A DNA stretch of 64,000 nt from Dioscorea cayenensis subsp. rotundata (taxonomy: Eukaryota; Streptophyta; Magnoliopsida; Dioscoreales; Dioscoreaceae), in NCBI RefSeq assembly GCF_009730915.1, contig NC_052475.1, forward strand, positions 27,341,016 to 27,405,015. Reading direction: 5' to 3'. Every line of letters begins with the position of its first letter. Position 1 is the first letter of the stretch. The notes beneath the pieces are model-generated. The model was given only the letters and a program-made list of their open reading frames with translations, was not told where the DNA came from and made no database searches. Made by a program: the position numbers and the translations under genes. This document shows positions 1 through 12,101 of this stretch, piece after piece.

Positions 1-119
1 TATTCAATTATTCAAATGCTTAAGCCGCAAAAGTTGACCAAGATATTTTTCTCTTTTTCAATAGTTTCTATACTCTGATCTGATTCTTGACTTCATACTC
101 ATGTTTTTCATTTGTTTAG

Positions 120-3100
120 GATCTGCAAGACATTAGGAACTGCTATGATACCTTACTTTCAGCAGCGGCTGCCACTGCAAATGGTGCCTATGGTATCTGG
201 TTCTACTTCTTGGTTTTAACACTTGTTCACTTGTTCAGAAAAACCTTCTGTACTGTTATTAAGTGCTGAAGTTTAAGAAATTTATGGCCAATAGATGTTC
301 TTCTCTTATGCCATAATGATCCATTAAACTAATTGTTAATTGACAACCATATTACCTTTTGCTATTTTTTTTTTCAATATTATTTTCCACTCTCTAAAGA
401 CTGCTAATTTCTGTAAATCACTCGATTGATAAATTAAAAAAGTATTATTTTACTGTATAATATCATTTAAATGTCTTAGTTTTATATGCTTTAACAAATC
501 ACTTTCAATCATTTCATTTCTCATTGATAAGCTTCACCTTTTCCAATTGAGTTTTGAAAGAAATGTGATTGTGATTGTGATATATGAAACTACATAAAAT
601 CCATTGATGATATGTACTTTTGAATTTCTTCTTTGTTTTCTCAGAGGTTATATGTTTATTGCATAATTTTCGTTAGGTTCTTAGATTGAATTTTGATATG
701 TAATTGGTCACAATCGCATAATTCATGCCCTATTTCAATCCACTCCTGAATTTAGCTAATAATTATATATGCATCGTTGTGTCTGTTTCTAAGAAAGTCT
801 TTCATAAACATTCGTATTCTTGCAGAGTTCTCTATATACCTGAAGGAGATGGGTGACTGTTTGCTTAAGAGAACTTCACTGAATGATGACGAGGGAAATG
901 GTGAAGACCTTGAACCTTTTCTCTTGCAAGATATTGAGTAATTGCATGCATGCATGCATTTCATAATTTTACTTCGAGAATAGGAGTAATTACTTTGATA
1001 ATTTGTTATGAACATAATTTTGAAAATAAAAATAAGGTAAGTCCAAAGTTTTCATACTTTCCATCTGTTAATGGTATCATAGAAGATTTGGCCAATTGTA
1101 ACATAAAGGTTTTCCTAGCTAACTCCTTTGCATTGTCTTTTTTGGCTGAACTTTGTGAACAACAAAGTAATCATACTTTGAAATGTAGTGTTTTGCTAAA
1201 ACTTTGTTTTGACAAACTGAAATGTACTATGAGCCACCCCATATTTGTTGGTTGAATTAATCCTCTTCTTGTATTAATGTTTGGATGGCTTTTATGTATG
1301 CAGAGAATGCTTTATCAATGTTGGGCAAAGCACAATATGAGCTTCAGAAACTTTTGGATACCTATGTAAGTATTAATTGCTAAGACCTATTAATTTAGAT
1401 ACTTGCAAAAATTTTCTGAAGTAAACCATTGAGCGGTTCCAAATTGACTTCTCAGCGCGGCCATGTCACCCAAACTATTACAAACCCTTCAGAGTCTCTC
1501 ATTAAGGAGCTTCAATTAGTGGAGGTTTGCCCTTAATATTCTCCTCTTTTATTTTCTAAAGTTTGACTGGTGTTTAATTGTGGTACTTTCCTTTCTGAAT
1601 AATGGACAGCATGAGTAGCCTTAAATATTTGGTTCCTGGTGCTTCTCATTTAAACTATTAAGTGATAAATGTTGTTTGAAAGGTTTATTTATCAATCTAT
1701 CCTGAAAACAAGGTGTTATTTGCCTGCATTGTTTGCTAGATGACTGCTGTAGAATATTGCAAACAGTCAGTTGTTCTCTAAATGCAACCAAGAAAAACTA
1801 GAATGTTTTGAACTGTGTTAGATGATCTCTTCTTATGGTCCTGTGATGCATTAATTCACTCAGAGAATTACAACTTGGGCTGGAGATCCCTTTTTTTTGG
1901 TGGCAAACAGGTGGGCTTTGTATGGATGATCAGAAAGCCTCCTTAACATTGAGAAAATTTCTGCTTTCTTCTTTTCCTTGGCACGCTATGTTACATGAAT
2001 ATAACTGAACTTAGATATTAAAAGTTATGCATGTTTCTGTTATATCTATGTTTTCCTGTTGGTTTTTAACATATTCATGAATCAATAGCCTTTTCCATTC
2101 ATGTGGGCATGCATTTAAAAAATAATAATAATAAATTTTTACTGCCTTATCTATTTTTACTGCCTTATCTTTATCCTCTCAAAGCATGATAATACTTATG
2201 CCGTTCAATGATAATGTGAGATAGCTGCTTATTGAACCTTATTGTCAATGCAGGAGATGAAACGTCAATGCGATGACAAAAGGTGTGGGGCTATTCTATT
2301 TTAGCCATTTTTTTGAAATCTCTGGGAATTTCTTTATCCCAACTTTGTGCATATCTTCCTCAGGGACATGTATAAATTCATGTTAGAGAAGCAGAGAGAA
2401 AAAGGAAGGACAAAACACACTAAAGGGGAAACTTTCTCAGCACAGCAGTTGCAAGAAGCTCAAGAGGAGTATGAAAACCAAGTGACATTATTTGTCTTCC
2501 GATTGAAGTCACTGAAACAAGGCCAGTCCCGAAGTTTGCTGACACAGGCTGCTCGACACCATGCTGCTCAGGTTGTCTTTAGAAACTTTAGAAGTTAAAG
2601 GTGTTCATTGTCTTGTTTGAGCAAAGGCTAATTCTTCTCTATGTTTTCTATGCTCTGCAATCAGTTGAATTTTTTCCGGAAAGGACTCAAGTTTCTTGAG
2701 GATGTTGATTCATATATTAAAGTAGATGTCGAACAACAACATATTGATTATCAGATCCAGGAACTAGATGATAATGCAGAAGAGGATGTGGATGACGGTG
2801 GTGGTTATGATAGCGGTGATGGTGATGATGAACCGAGTTTTGATTATAGTCGAAATGACCAAGGGCAGGAGGTTTTCTCAATGCCGAGGAGTTCATGGGA
2901 GGTTAGACATCCATTTTCTTATTTAAGAACTCTCTTATTTTTTCCTCTCTCAGCCATGTTTAGTTCTGAGTTTCTAAAGGATTTGGAAGTTGAAGGGAAA
3001 GAAATGATGGAACTTACTTCCTGTCACTTTAAAGTTTCAATCCACCTAACTGCCTGAACAATTTTTGATATTTTTCAGGACAGAAACCAAGCTGATCTAC

Positions 3101-4020
3101 TTGGTTACTCTGGAATGTCTAAGGCCGGAAGTCAGTCAGCACCAATTTTTGCTGAGAAAGTATTTGATTCATCAGACAAGTTAAAAGAAACACAACCCTC
3201 GTCAACAAGGAAGTCTTACTCGTATGTCTTACCTACGCCCGGTGACACCAAAAGTTCAGACTTTGTCATCCCTAAGGTTATTTCTTCAGCTCAAGTGAAG
3301 AATAATGATGGGAGGCCAGCTTATGTGTGGCATTCCTCACCTCTGGAGCCACATAAGTCCGTGAATGAATTCAGAGTTGATGGACTACCAAGCAACATGA
3401 GATCAGCAAAAGCAGTGTCAGTGCTGAAAGAGAACAACAGAAACAGTGACACCAAGATGCCCCCTCCTTTGGCTGAGTCATCAATGCTACAATATAATGC
3501 TCGCATTACTTCTACTAAGAAGAATAGCAGACAAGCTTTCTCTGATCCAATTATCAGCAAACCAGCTGAATCCATGTCCTTTGCAGGATCTCTTACAACA
3601 GTATCTGCAAGGCGGAGCCCTACGCATCAGCCATCTATATCTCCAAGCATATCACCTAGAGCATCACCTCCGCCAATATTATCTCCAAAAATCAGTGAAC
3701 TTCATGAGCTCCCTCGACCTCCGATCAGTTCCACAAGATCTCCAAGACCTTATAGCTTGGTTGACCACTCAGCTCCTTTGGTTTCCAGAGGCCAAGAACA
3801 CCAGATATCAAGCAAATCGCCATCGGGTCCATTAGAAACGGCGACTCCATTACCGCCACCGCCTACGGGTATGATGCGCAGTCATTCCATACCTTCTAGT
3901 GGTCAAAGAACTCCAACAGCATCAGCTACGAAGTCAATAAAGGCTCCTCATACTACTAGCAGGGTGTATGACTTTGCTTCACCTCATCTAATGCCCCTAC
4001 CTCCATCTTCAAAAGCATAA
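120..4020 (+). CDS. BAR-domain, Pro/Ser-rich protein (At2g33490-like), 5' end outside window
   Basis: The 3' part of a gene whose first exons lie before the window. Exons by eye: 120-192, 826-900, 1304-1365, 1456-1524, 2254-2282, 2364-2571, 2665-2901 and 3079-4020 (stop TAA); all phases agree. The first seven exons encode a helical region (DLQDIRNCYDTLL, EFSIYLKEMGDCLL, FVFRLKSLKQGQSRSLLTQA) like the BAR-type membrane-curvature domain of the plant family remembered from At2g33490. An acidic linker follows (DDNAEEDVDDGG). The last exon, about 313 codons, is a disordered Ser/Pro-rich tail with many SP motifs and PPPP runs, ending in the conserved VYDFASPHLMPLPPSSKA. Such proteins are often called hydroxyproline-rich glycoproteins, but no signal peptide can be judged here because the N-terminus is missing. 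A cytosolic, membrane-shaping role is inferred from the BAR similarity only. Confidence 0.85.
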
Positions 4021-5119
4021 GGTAACTGAACCTTTAAGTGCATATGTCAGTCTAATGCTTTTACAGTGATTTCGAGCCAAATTTTACTGATTCGTAGATT
4101 GCATAATGTGGTCTTAACACAATATACTTAGGCAAGACTCATGATTCTACTTTGAGGATGATCTTCATTTTGAATGTTTTAACAGTATGGCCGATCGAAA
4201 TTGAGATTTGTCCTCGTCTACAACAACTACTATTCAACTATCCCTATCTGTTATCCTTTTTGCTCTGGGTTGATCAGCAATGGACCTTTTACCTTATATT
4301 TCTTCAAGCTTATGAACTGCGAGATTAGTTGGTTAGGCACTGATTCCTGATGTCATCCAATGTTGTTGATTCATTTGAAAACCCTTAAATTTTCTGTTCT
4401 TTTGGTAGCATGTTTGCAGCAGAAGTCAAGCTCCAGACCCAGGGAAACTTTTGTGGTTTCTGTAAATAATCAAATTTACATTCTTTAGTATCTGTCTGTG
4501 CATCCTTGTTCTCTTTGATGGATTACAAGGATGAGTTGCAATGCAATTGAGAATGTTTCACTTGGCTTATGATTCATCAATGAAAAAGTACTTTTGTTCC
4601 CAAATTCTCATTCTGTGTGTTCCTTCAAGGTTTTCTATTTTTGTATTTTATATAATATATATATATATATATAAAGTGTGCTAGGGGAGTGAAATATCAA
4701 TCCTCCTATTGTAAACAATTGCTTGTACTCCTAAAAATCATATCAATCAGAGACCCCGCAGAAACACTTCTGCTTGTTTATCTCTTTTATTTTATTTTAA
4801 TATATTTTTGTAATTAATTTCTGATGATAAAGGTGATGATATAAACAAAAAATAATGATATATGAAAATATATAAATAAATATAGTTTTTACAATTGTAT
4901 AATAACAAGGCCAAGATGAATTAATCCAAGAGAAAGATGGCTAGCAAAACAACAAATTTTTATTCATTATGTGAAAGAATGCATATATAACTACATATCA
5001 GTAAACTGAAAACTCTCAATCTAACACCAATCAATATCTCTCTACATATATAATTACTATAATCAAAATGTCCTGATTAGTTTTGTAATCAAGAAATCAA
5101 AATTCCAAAAGCCCATCAA
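4021..5119. other. 3' UTR and spacer between convergent genes
   Basis: No coding sequence seen. The first ~600 bases are mixed-composition sequence typical of a 3' UTR of the BAR gene. An (AT)n tract lies near 4650-4672. The rest is AT-rich spacer leading into the 3' end of the MADS gene on the other strand. Confidence 0.5.
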
Positions 5120-5764
5120 TCAAATGCTCCAGAATCCCACTGCACCACCTTGATGATTAACATCCTGAAACTCAAATCTTGTAGAACTTGCAGAGACTCC
5201 ATGAAAAACATCTTGATGATCAAACAAGCCATTGTAGGAAATCCCACTCCCTCCCAGACCCAATACTCCAAACAAACAAGAATTACAAGAACACTGAAAC
5301 TGAACACTCTGCTGCAGCTGCTGTTGCTGTTGCTGCTGCTGCTGAACATTATAGGCATATGCTGAAGAATACATCAAGTCTGAAGAAGGATAAGCATATG
5401 ATAATGGAGGATAATAATTAAGAACTGGTACTATCTCTTCTTGATCAATAATGCCCATTATCTCATTGTCCTGCACAGTGGAATTCATCTTTGGGCTCTT
5501 CTGTCCAAGTTTGACTGCATACTTCTCACGGTCTGGTTTACTGAGGTTCATGTAACGTTTAACAACATGGTTGAGCTCAGGTGATGTTTCTGGCCAGGTT
5601 TCTAAGCTGTTGTCAGGCCCAGCAACTATCAAAACTGTGTCAATGCTACAGAGTTTGGAGAGTTCATAAGCTTTCTTTTTCAGTCCTTTTATTCTCTTTG
5701 TCAAAGTCCTTGAACGTGCCTTTTCATTCTTTATCAACTCCATTGGCAGCTTCCTTCTTCCCAT
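5120..5764 (-). CDS. Type I MADS-box transcription factor (M-beta/M-gamma like)
   Basis: An intact single-exon gene of 214 codons. Residues 1-60 form a MADS box (MGRRKLPMELIKNEKARSRT, then KRIKGLKKKAYELSKLCSID), the DNA-binding and dimerisation domain that recognises CArG-type sites. There is no K domain or MIKC intron structure, which points to type I. The MGRRK start and the KRIKGLKKKAYELS spacing resemble the M-beta/M-gamma groups (AGL80/PHERES kin) rather than M-alpha. A glutamine run (about residues 139-153, from a CAG/CAA repeat) precedes a Phe/Gly/Asn-rich C-terminus that may be an activation region. Arabidopsis relatives act in the female gametophyte and endosperm; that role is inferred here. 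The start codon opens the MADS box directly. The upstream flank has two copies of a 16-bp repeat (see 6025-6094). Confidence 0.9.
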   Translation of the reverse strand: MGRRKLPMELIKNEKARSRTLTKRIKGLKKKAYELSKLCSIDTVLIVAGPDNSLETWPETSPELNHVVKRYMNLSKPDREKYAVKLGQKSPKMNSTVQDNEIMGIIDQEEIVPVLNYYPPLSYAYPSSDLMYSSAYAYNVQQQQQQQQQLQQSVQFQCSCNSCLFGVLGLGGSGISYNGLFDHQDVFHGVSASSTRFEFQDVNHQGGAVGFWSI

Positions 5765-6504
5765 CCTGCTTTTTCATCAAAATCACCAACTTTAGCTTAT
5801 TTTTGTCCATTATATATAACTAGAACAAGAATAGAAAAACACTACAAGATTAAAGAAAAGAAAAGGAAAAAAGAAAAAAAGAAAGCAATTGCACTACACT
5901 GACCTTGAGAGTGAAAAGAGCTGAGAAAAAAGAGAAGGGATGATGTTGTGAGAAAACAACATTAGCAACTGGTCTTAAATAAGAGAATGGTTAATTCCCA
6001 TTTTGGAAAGATAATTATGTTACCAAGATCACAAGATCTTTATTAACATTTAAATAGGAAAGACATATATATGTTTCAAAGATCACAAGATCTTGTTAGT
6101 ATGTAATTATGGAAGCCATAGAGCATTGGCTCTACTTCCATTTAGATTTAACCAACTTTTAGTACTGATCCCGAGGCATCCTTGTTCTGGTGAAAATTAA
6201 TAATGTAAATAAATAAGATTATTAAAGGAAGAGTTCCTAAATTTCTCATAAATCATAACATACGGAGTGATAGTGAAGTTTGGGAATCTGGAATGGGATT
6301 TACATAATTTAATTTTGGAATTTATGAGGAAAATTTGAAGAAATTTTAAGGAAAGGGATGTTATTTTGGGAAACGGTTTCCCAGGGAACACGTTAAGATT
6401 GTTATCTCCTCCGCGGTTTTGTTTTTCGTTCTCTTTCTCTCTTCCCCGCCACTCATCTCCAGCGAGTTCAAACCCTAGCCCTAATTCTCATATCTCGGCC
6501 TTCA
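5765..6504. promoter_or_regulatory. Divergent upstream region of the MADS gene and SKL1
   Basis: About 740 bases between two divergently transcribed genes. On the MADS side, a 16-bp near-palindrome (AAGATCACAAGATCTT) occurs at 6025-6040 and again at 6079-6094. On the SKL1 side the 5' leader (about 6400-6504) is C/T-rich and holds a telo-box-like AAACCCTAG near 6472, common in leaders of plant housekeeping genes. Regulatory function is inferred from position only. Confidence 0.4.
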
Positions 6505-9500
6505 ATGGCTCCCTTCGCTGTCGGGTCGGCGGCCTTCGGTTCTTATTTAACCTCTGCTCCCCAATTGACTGCTTGCACCTCTCGCCTGTGCCATCCGATC
6601 TCGAGGTGGGTTTTTGTGGATTTTGGATGTAGTTGATCTGGTTTTTGGGTTACGGGAACTGCGGTAGTTGTCTGTATCTGCGGAACAATGGGCGGCCGCG
6701 CAGAGGCACTGCTTGCCGTCGCGCCGGATCTCTCTCTCTTGGTATTTTATCTTTAGCTTGTAATCAAACGCTGTGAAATTTAACTTTTAGATGTTTCTTC
6801 ACTTGTATTTGAGATTCAGAATTTAAAAGTAAAAAACTTGTTTAGTGTTTCCATCATACTTGAAAATAGGAATATCTTTTTAAACTCTGTTTAATCTGGA
6901 TTATTTGGAGCCTCTTTCAGTTGAGGATTTCTTGCCATATATTTGTGTGCTGATCTTGAAAATGACTTCAGTTACTGGATTATAAACTTGTCGTACTTCT
7001 TTTCTTGTTTTCAGAGTGCATTATTCTTACTGTTTTTGCATGTTCGAAACCTAGAGATTTGTAATCTTCTATTCTAACCCAGAAGTCAGTGAATATTCAA
7101 TTGTCATTTGTTCCATGTTGAATGAACACCCTCTGATGGTATATTAATCAAATATTTGTTTGTCTTGCATCTTGAAAGTTGAAACATCTTGGTTTGATGT
7201 TTTGAGCGAAAGTTATTGAATTAGCTGAAGCTAAATTTAGAGTATCTTTGATAGAAGATTTGCTCTTAGAAGGATGATTTAAATAAACTTATCATCATTA
7301 TTGTGAAGATAAGGATATGTCACTTTAAAATAAGAAGTATGCCTAAGTTTTCTTGTGCAGACTTATTGCTTGGGCTACTTGAGTGATGGTAGTACCAAGA
7401 AGTTTGCTTTCAGTAAAAAAAACCAAGGGCTCTATCCTCAATCACCAAGCCTTTCTCTTTTCAATGTGACTACCGAAATCCAATTTCTGATCTTCAAACT
7501 GTTTCCAATCTTGCATGTTGATTTTTGCTACCTACATAAAGAATACTACACCTTTTCTTGATGTAGAAAAAAGTTTGATGTTTCTTTTTAAGGTAAGTAT
7601 TGTAGACTTGGGATCTAGATGTGTTAAGGGTAGAATTTCGTCCTTGCTCATATGCTGCGTGTCAATTTTATTGCTTAGGTGCTAGAATGTCAGCTGCTGA
7701 GCTTGAAACATCTCTTGCTGTAAAGGTGAGGTATTCTTTGTTGGTTGTAAGTATTATGTTTCTTGATTGGCACAAAACTCTGATTGTTTACTGTAACTTC
7801 AAAAAATTGCAGTTTGTCTTTCTTGCACTACTGACATATTAATGACTGGGATGCAGAAGATGGCAACAGAGATCTCTTTCGGACTGAAGGGAACATCTAT
7901 CTTTCTTGTTGGTAAGTATGATAGTGGTATTTTCTGTGTTTGCTTATTAATTATACACATGTGCAACTATGCAAGAGCAAAAAGATGAGGCCTTTATCAA
8001 TCTAGTTATGTTTATACTCATGCCAGGTATCAACTGTAGCATGAAAACCAATGTGGGAAAAGTTTTGGCAGATGCATTGAGATATTACTACTTTGACAGG
8101 TATATATAATCATCTAATGCAATGAGGGCATTCTGTGTGAAATGTTTGTTTTTGCCCTCAATTTTTTCCACCAAGCAGTGACTCTGTGGTTGAGGAAGCT
8201 AGTGGCGGTGAATCTTCTGCTACATCCTTTCTCGAAAGAGATGAAAAGGGCTTTCGCGAATCGGAGGTGTGCATTATAGATATTTCAGTTGATATTGTCA
8301 TGCCATTCCAAACTGTTGAAATGATATTTTACTTAAAATGACAGTTTCCTGGCAGACCGAAGTATTGAAACAATTATCATCAATGGGCCGTCTCGTCGTT
8401 TGTGCAGGCGATGGTGCTGTACAGAGCCCTCAAAATTTGTAAGCTTCATTTCTTTGACCTAACAACTTTCTTTAGAATGCACTGCCTTTCTCCAACCTAC
8501 CATGCTAGTTATCTTGAGTCTACTTGGTCTTTTGACTCTTAAGGTCTTATCTGCGATATGGCATTTCGGTATGGATAGATGTGCCATTGGATTTATTAGC
8601 AGACGAGATGGTGGGAGCTCAGGTTCCATCTGCTTCTGATCAAAGCATGTCACAATCGGATCCTTTTCAGGAGGTCAGGATATTATTCTGATATCGAGAT
8701 TTTGGTCATAATTTGTTTTTGTTAGTGTAGCTTCATCACCTTACTTATTGAGACATTGAAAATTGCCACATGCATCAGAAGAATTAAGTGATTGATGATT
8801 TGGTTTAGGTATTAAACTCCATTGCAGTTTTCTTGTGAAAAATGCGGCACAGTTTTTTCTTATTATTGATAACGATATTTTACGAAAGCCACAATTTTGG
8901 TATCCTACATGTTCGACCTGTTTGTCTTGTGTTTTACAAGGACAAAAAGGTCCACAATATACAACTATACTATCTGGCAAAGTTCCGGTATTGTTTACTG
9001 TTCCATATAAAGCTGCAAATCAATGTATCACTCTCCGGCAATTCAACATCTAATATTACAAACAGAAGAATAGACTATTCAGCATTGCATTGGTTTAACA
9101 CTCTAGTTTTTGTTGGTGTTCGATTTTGATTGGTTTTTATAATGTTTCATACTGCCAAACAGGCTTTGGAAGGTTTAACTAAGCGGTACATGGCAGTGAG
9201 CGGAGGATATGGAACCGCAGATGCCACAGCCTCACTACTGAGTAAATTCCATACTGCATAATCTGCTCATTTCTACTTGACCCTGTGAGAACCAGTTAAC
9301 TATAATCATCCAATTTTTTGCAGAAGTGACAACTAAATTGGGATATGATGACTTCAAATCAGTCACTCCAGAAGACATGGCAATTGAGGTAAAAGAAAAT
9401 GAAAATTCAAGAACCTAAATCAGACCATGAGTTGCAATTTTTCCCCCTTTTCTTACATTTACAACCCAAACTAATATGTTCCAGGCAATGACGGAAATTG

Positions 9501-9553
9501 AGAAATTGACTAGAGTGAAAAAGATGATAGAAGCAGCTGCCAAACCATTTTAA
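6505..9553 (+). CDS. SKL1: Shikimate kinase-like 1, chloroplastic, probably catalytically inactive
   Basis: Exons by eye: 6505-6605, 7629-7725, 7857-7911, 8027-8099, 8179-8266, 8356-8438, 8544-8673, 9163-9241, 9324-9388 and 9485-9553, giving 279 codons. The body matches plant SKL1 from memory: KGTSIFLVGINCSMKTNVGK, YYYFDSDSVVEEASGG, KQLSSMGRLVVCAGDGAVQS and EIEKLTRVKKM. In true shikimate kinase the P-loop reads GxxGSGKT/S; here residues 85-96 read GINCSMKTNVGK, so ATP binding should fail, as known for SKL1, which in Arabidopsis is needed for chloroplast biogenesis rather than the shikimate pathway. The N-terminus (MAPFAVGSAAFGSYLTSAPQ...) is Ser/Ala-rich without acidic residues and fits a transit peptide. 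The second exon's acceptor (7628) has a poor pyrimidine tract, so the join of exons 1 and 2 is the weakest part. From 7857 onward the model is firm. Confidence 0.85.
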
Positions 9554-12101
9554 TGCTCAATTCAACTCATCTAAATCATACCAAGAGTTGATTTATCTGT
9601 TTGAAACTCTGCTTTAGTCCATGTATTGAATGTCATCATCACAAACCTTGTCCTGAGTTGGAAGGTCTATGAATCATGCTGAGATTTTCTTTAACAAGGG
9701 AGATTATTATGATGTCATTAGCCTCACAAATAATAAGAGACATTAGATTAGCAAATCATATGTGGAATGCTGTGTTGTTTGTCCGTTATACATCTTTTCA
9801 ATTGTTAATTTAGTGCTCTTATAAAATGCTTGATTGCGTGCTTCACCAACTAATCCATTAAATTCCTTCCTGATTTTGACTTAAACCTACATTCAAATAC
9901 AAGTTCCATTCGGCTTCACTTTGCAACTATGAAACATGTACGATGTTAATTTTTTTTTTTTTTTAATAAAAAAGAATATCTAGTTTTGGATGATGAACAG
10001 GTAATACATATATATATATTTATGTGATGGTGCATTATCATTAGTACTTCCGTGCAATGTTGGCTTGTTACTATCCACTCATTATGGAATCTCGCCATGT
10101 CTCTCCATCGTCCCTTTGATGAAGAGAAGGTGGGTGGAAATAAGGATAAAACTTATTAGAGAGATGGGTCCACACGCTTGTCTGTGTATCTAGTCTCTTC
10201 TCTGCGGCATTAATACAAGCATCTATCCGGCATTCTCAGACATGGCCATGAAAACACACGCTTTTGGTGTACTCTCACGTGACATCCTCACATGCCGTCG
10301 AGACGTGTATTTCATCCCCATTCCTTGTCGGACACGTGTCGAATTGTCAGCTTCGTTTGGCTCGTTGCCCGAGGTAATATCAATCCGACGGCTGAGACTC
10401 AGTAACCTGTTGGTTGTGTCAAATGACAAGATTACCCCATGATGATTGTTTATATATTAATAGAAGTTAAGATTGAGTTTTTCTCTTAAAAATAAATTAA
10501 AAAAATTATAATAAGTTAATATATTCATGCATTGTATAGTTGTGATGTTTAAAAAACAGAGGATAAGCCATATTTAAATTAATTAAGGGAAAAAGACATA
10601 ACACAGAAGACCACAGAATCACTTCTTCATACTTCTCAAATAAAATTATACATCATTTTCAGTAACTACTGTAACAACTGTGACACGTTTAAATGTAGAC
10701 AGTTTTTTTTTTTATAAAAGTTACCAACTTTTTAAGACTATTATTTTGAAAAAAAATTTACTCTTGAAGATGGGATATTGTTAATTTGGTTGCTCCGCCG
10801 GTGTACTGGAACTGTATACGTTATTTAAAGGAAAAAAAAATGGGAAATGATGCAGGTATAAAACAACCATTTCTTTCTCACAGACAGACAGAAAAAGAGA
10901 GAGAGAGGGAGAGAGAGAGAGGTGGGGATATATATATATATATATATATATATGGGCGTTGTGGTATCAGTAGAGAAGGAGAGAAGGAGAGATTGGGTGA
11001 CGGTGAAATTGGGGGCTGTCGATTGAATTGGGCTTTGAATGAGAGAAAAAGGTTGGTTTTTGAGCAGATTCGGTTGTGGATGTTTGATTTTTATGGAAAG
11101 AAGTTCTATGTCTTTTTTTTTTAGTTTTTTATTTAAAAATGTTCGATATTGCTGGTGAATTTCGGGGAAAGGTGAGATCTTTGGGGGAATGTGTGCCGTG
11201 GACGTAACCAGTTCGTTGTTTCTGGCACGTTGATGGTTTTGAAGAACTGGTCTCTGATTTCTTTCTTTCTTCTTTCTCTTTTGTTTGGAATTTTTGTTGA
11301 TTTTTACTGAGGTGAGGATTGAAGTTCTAGAGATGTCTTACGATTTGTTGATTTTTAAGAGATTTTGGTTTAAGCTTGGTCTAAGATTTGTTTGTTTTTG
11401 GCTTTTGTTGGTATGTGTTTACGGAAACATATCAATAAGCTTGGCTTTTCTTTTCTTGACATCATCAGAACACAGTGAGATTTATGTATTTATTATGTTA
11501 GTTTTGGTTCCTAAATCGGAGAAAATGAGTAAATGCATAACTTTGTTCTATCTGTTTCTGAATTTATGAGAAATAATTAGAAAAAAAAATGTGATTGATT
11601 TCTGATATCTAATTTGCGCCTCGTCTGCACAACATTTTCATGTTCTTTGATTATGTTTTCTGCCATTACAGGATTCAGTTCACGAGTAACCAAGGATAGT
11701 TGCTGGTTTGGAGGTCAGATGCTTTTTGTTCCCGTGATTCTTCTCTGTCCAAAGCTTTTGCTTGACCAGTCACTGTATCTTTGGATGAAATGATAAATGA
11801 TGGAATAGAAGAATGAATTGCCTTTTTCTTAAAGTTCATTTATGGCAATTTGTTTTATTTTGGGGCTTCATGAATGGAATTTAAAGCCCTTCTAGCATCA
11901 GCTCTTGGCAAAGAAGTATGCCTTCCTTTATAGGTAGTTCCCTTGTTTTGATTTCAGTGGATGTGGACAGAGTGAGCTATCTAAGATTACTGTTGTAACA
12001 GGATGGACAATGTATAAACATAGGGGATAGAGAGTTGAAGGGCTGGAAAGACAAGGGGAAAATAATCGAGAAATTGGTCATTGACATTTTTCCAACTAGT
12101 C
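9554..12101 (+). promoter_or_regulatory. SKL1 3' flank; promoter and spliced 5' leader of the Atos-family gene
   Basis: No protein gene seen. 10070-10440 is less AT-rich than its surroundings and holds two CACGTG G-boxes (10276-10281 and 10333-10338), a promoter-like stretch. A (GA)n tract (about 10889-10921) and (TA)n tract (about 10930-10952) follow. From about 10960 to 12101 the sequence alternates G-rich leader-like and T-rich intron-like stretches, with a candidate acceptor at about 11670 (TTACAG). I infer a long 5' UTR with at least one intron; the exact transcription start is not visible. Confidence 0.4.

Noticed and set aside
5150-5421. Plus-strand open frames over the MADS gene
   Set aside because: Shadows of the CAG repeat and MADS coding strand.
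10786-11124. 112-codon plus-strand open frame before the Atos gene
   Set aside because: It is built on GA and TA repeats ([15 protein letters not shown]) and lies in the leader region.
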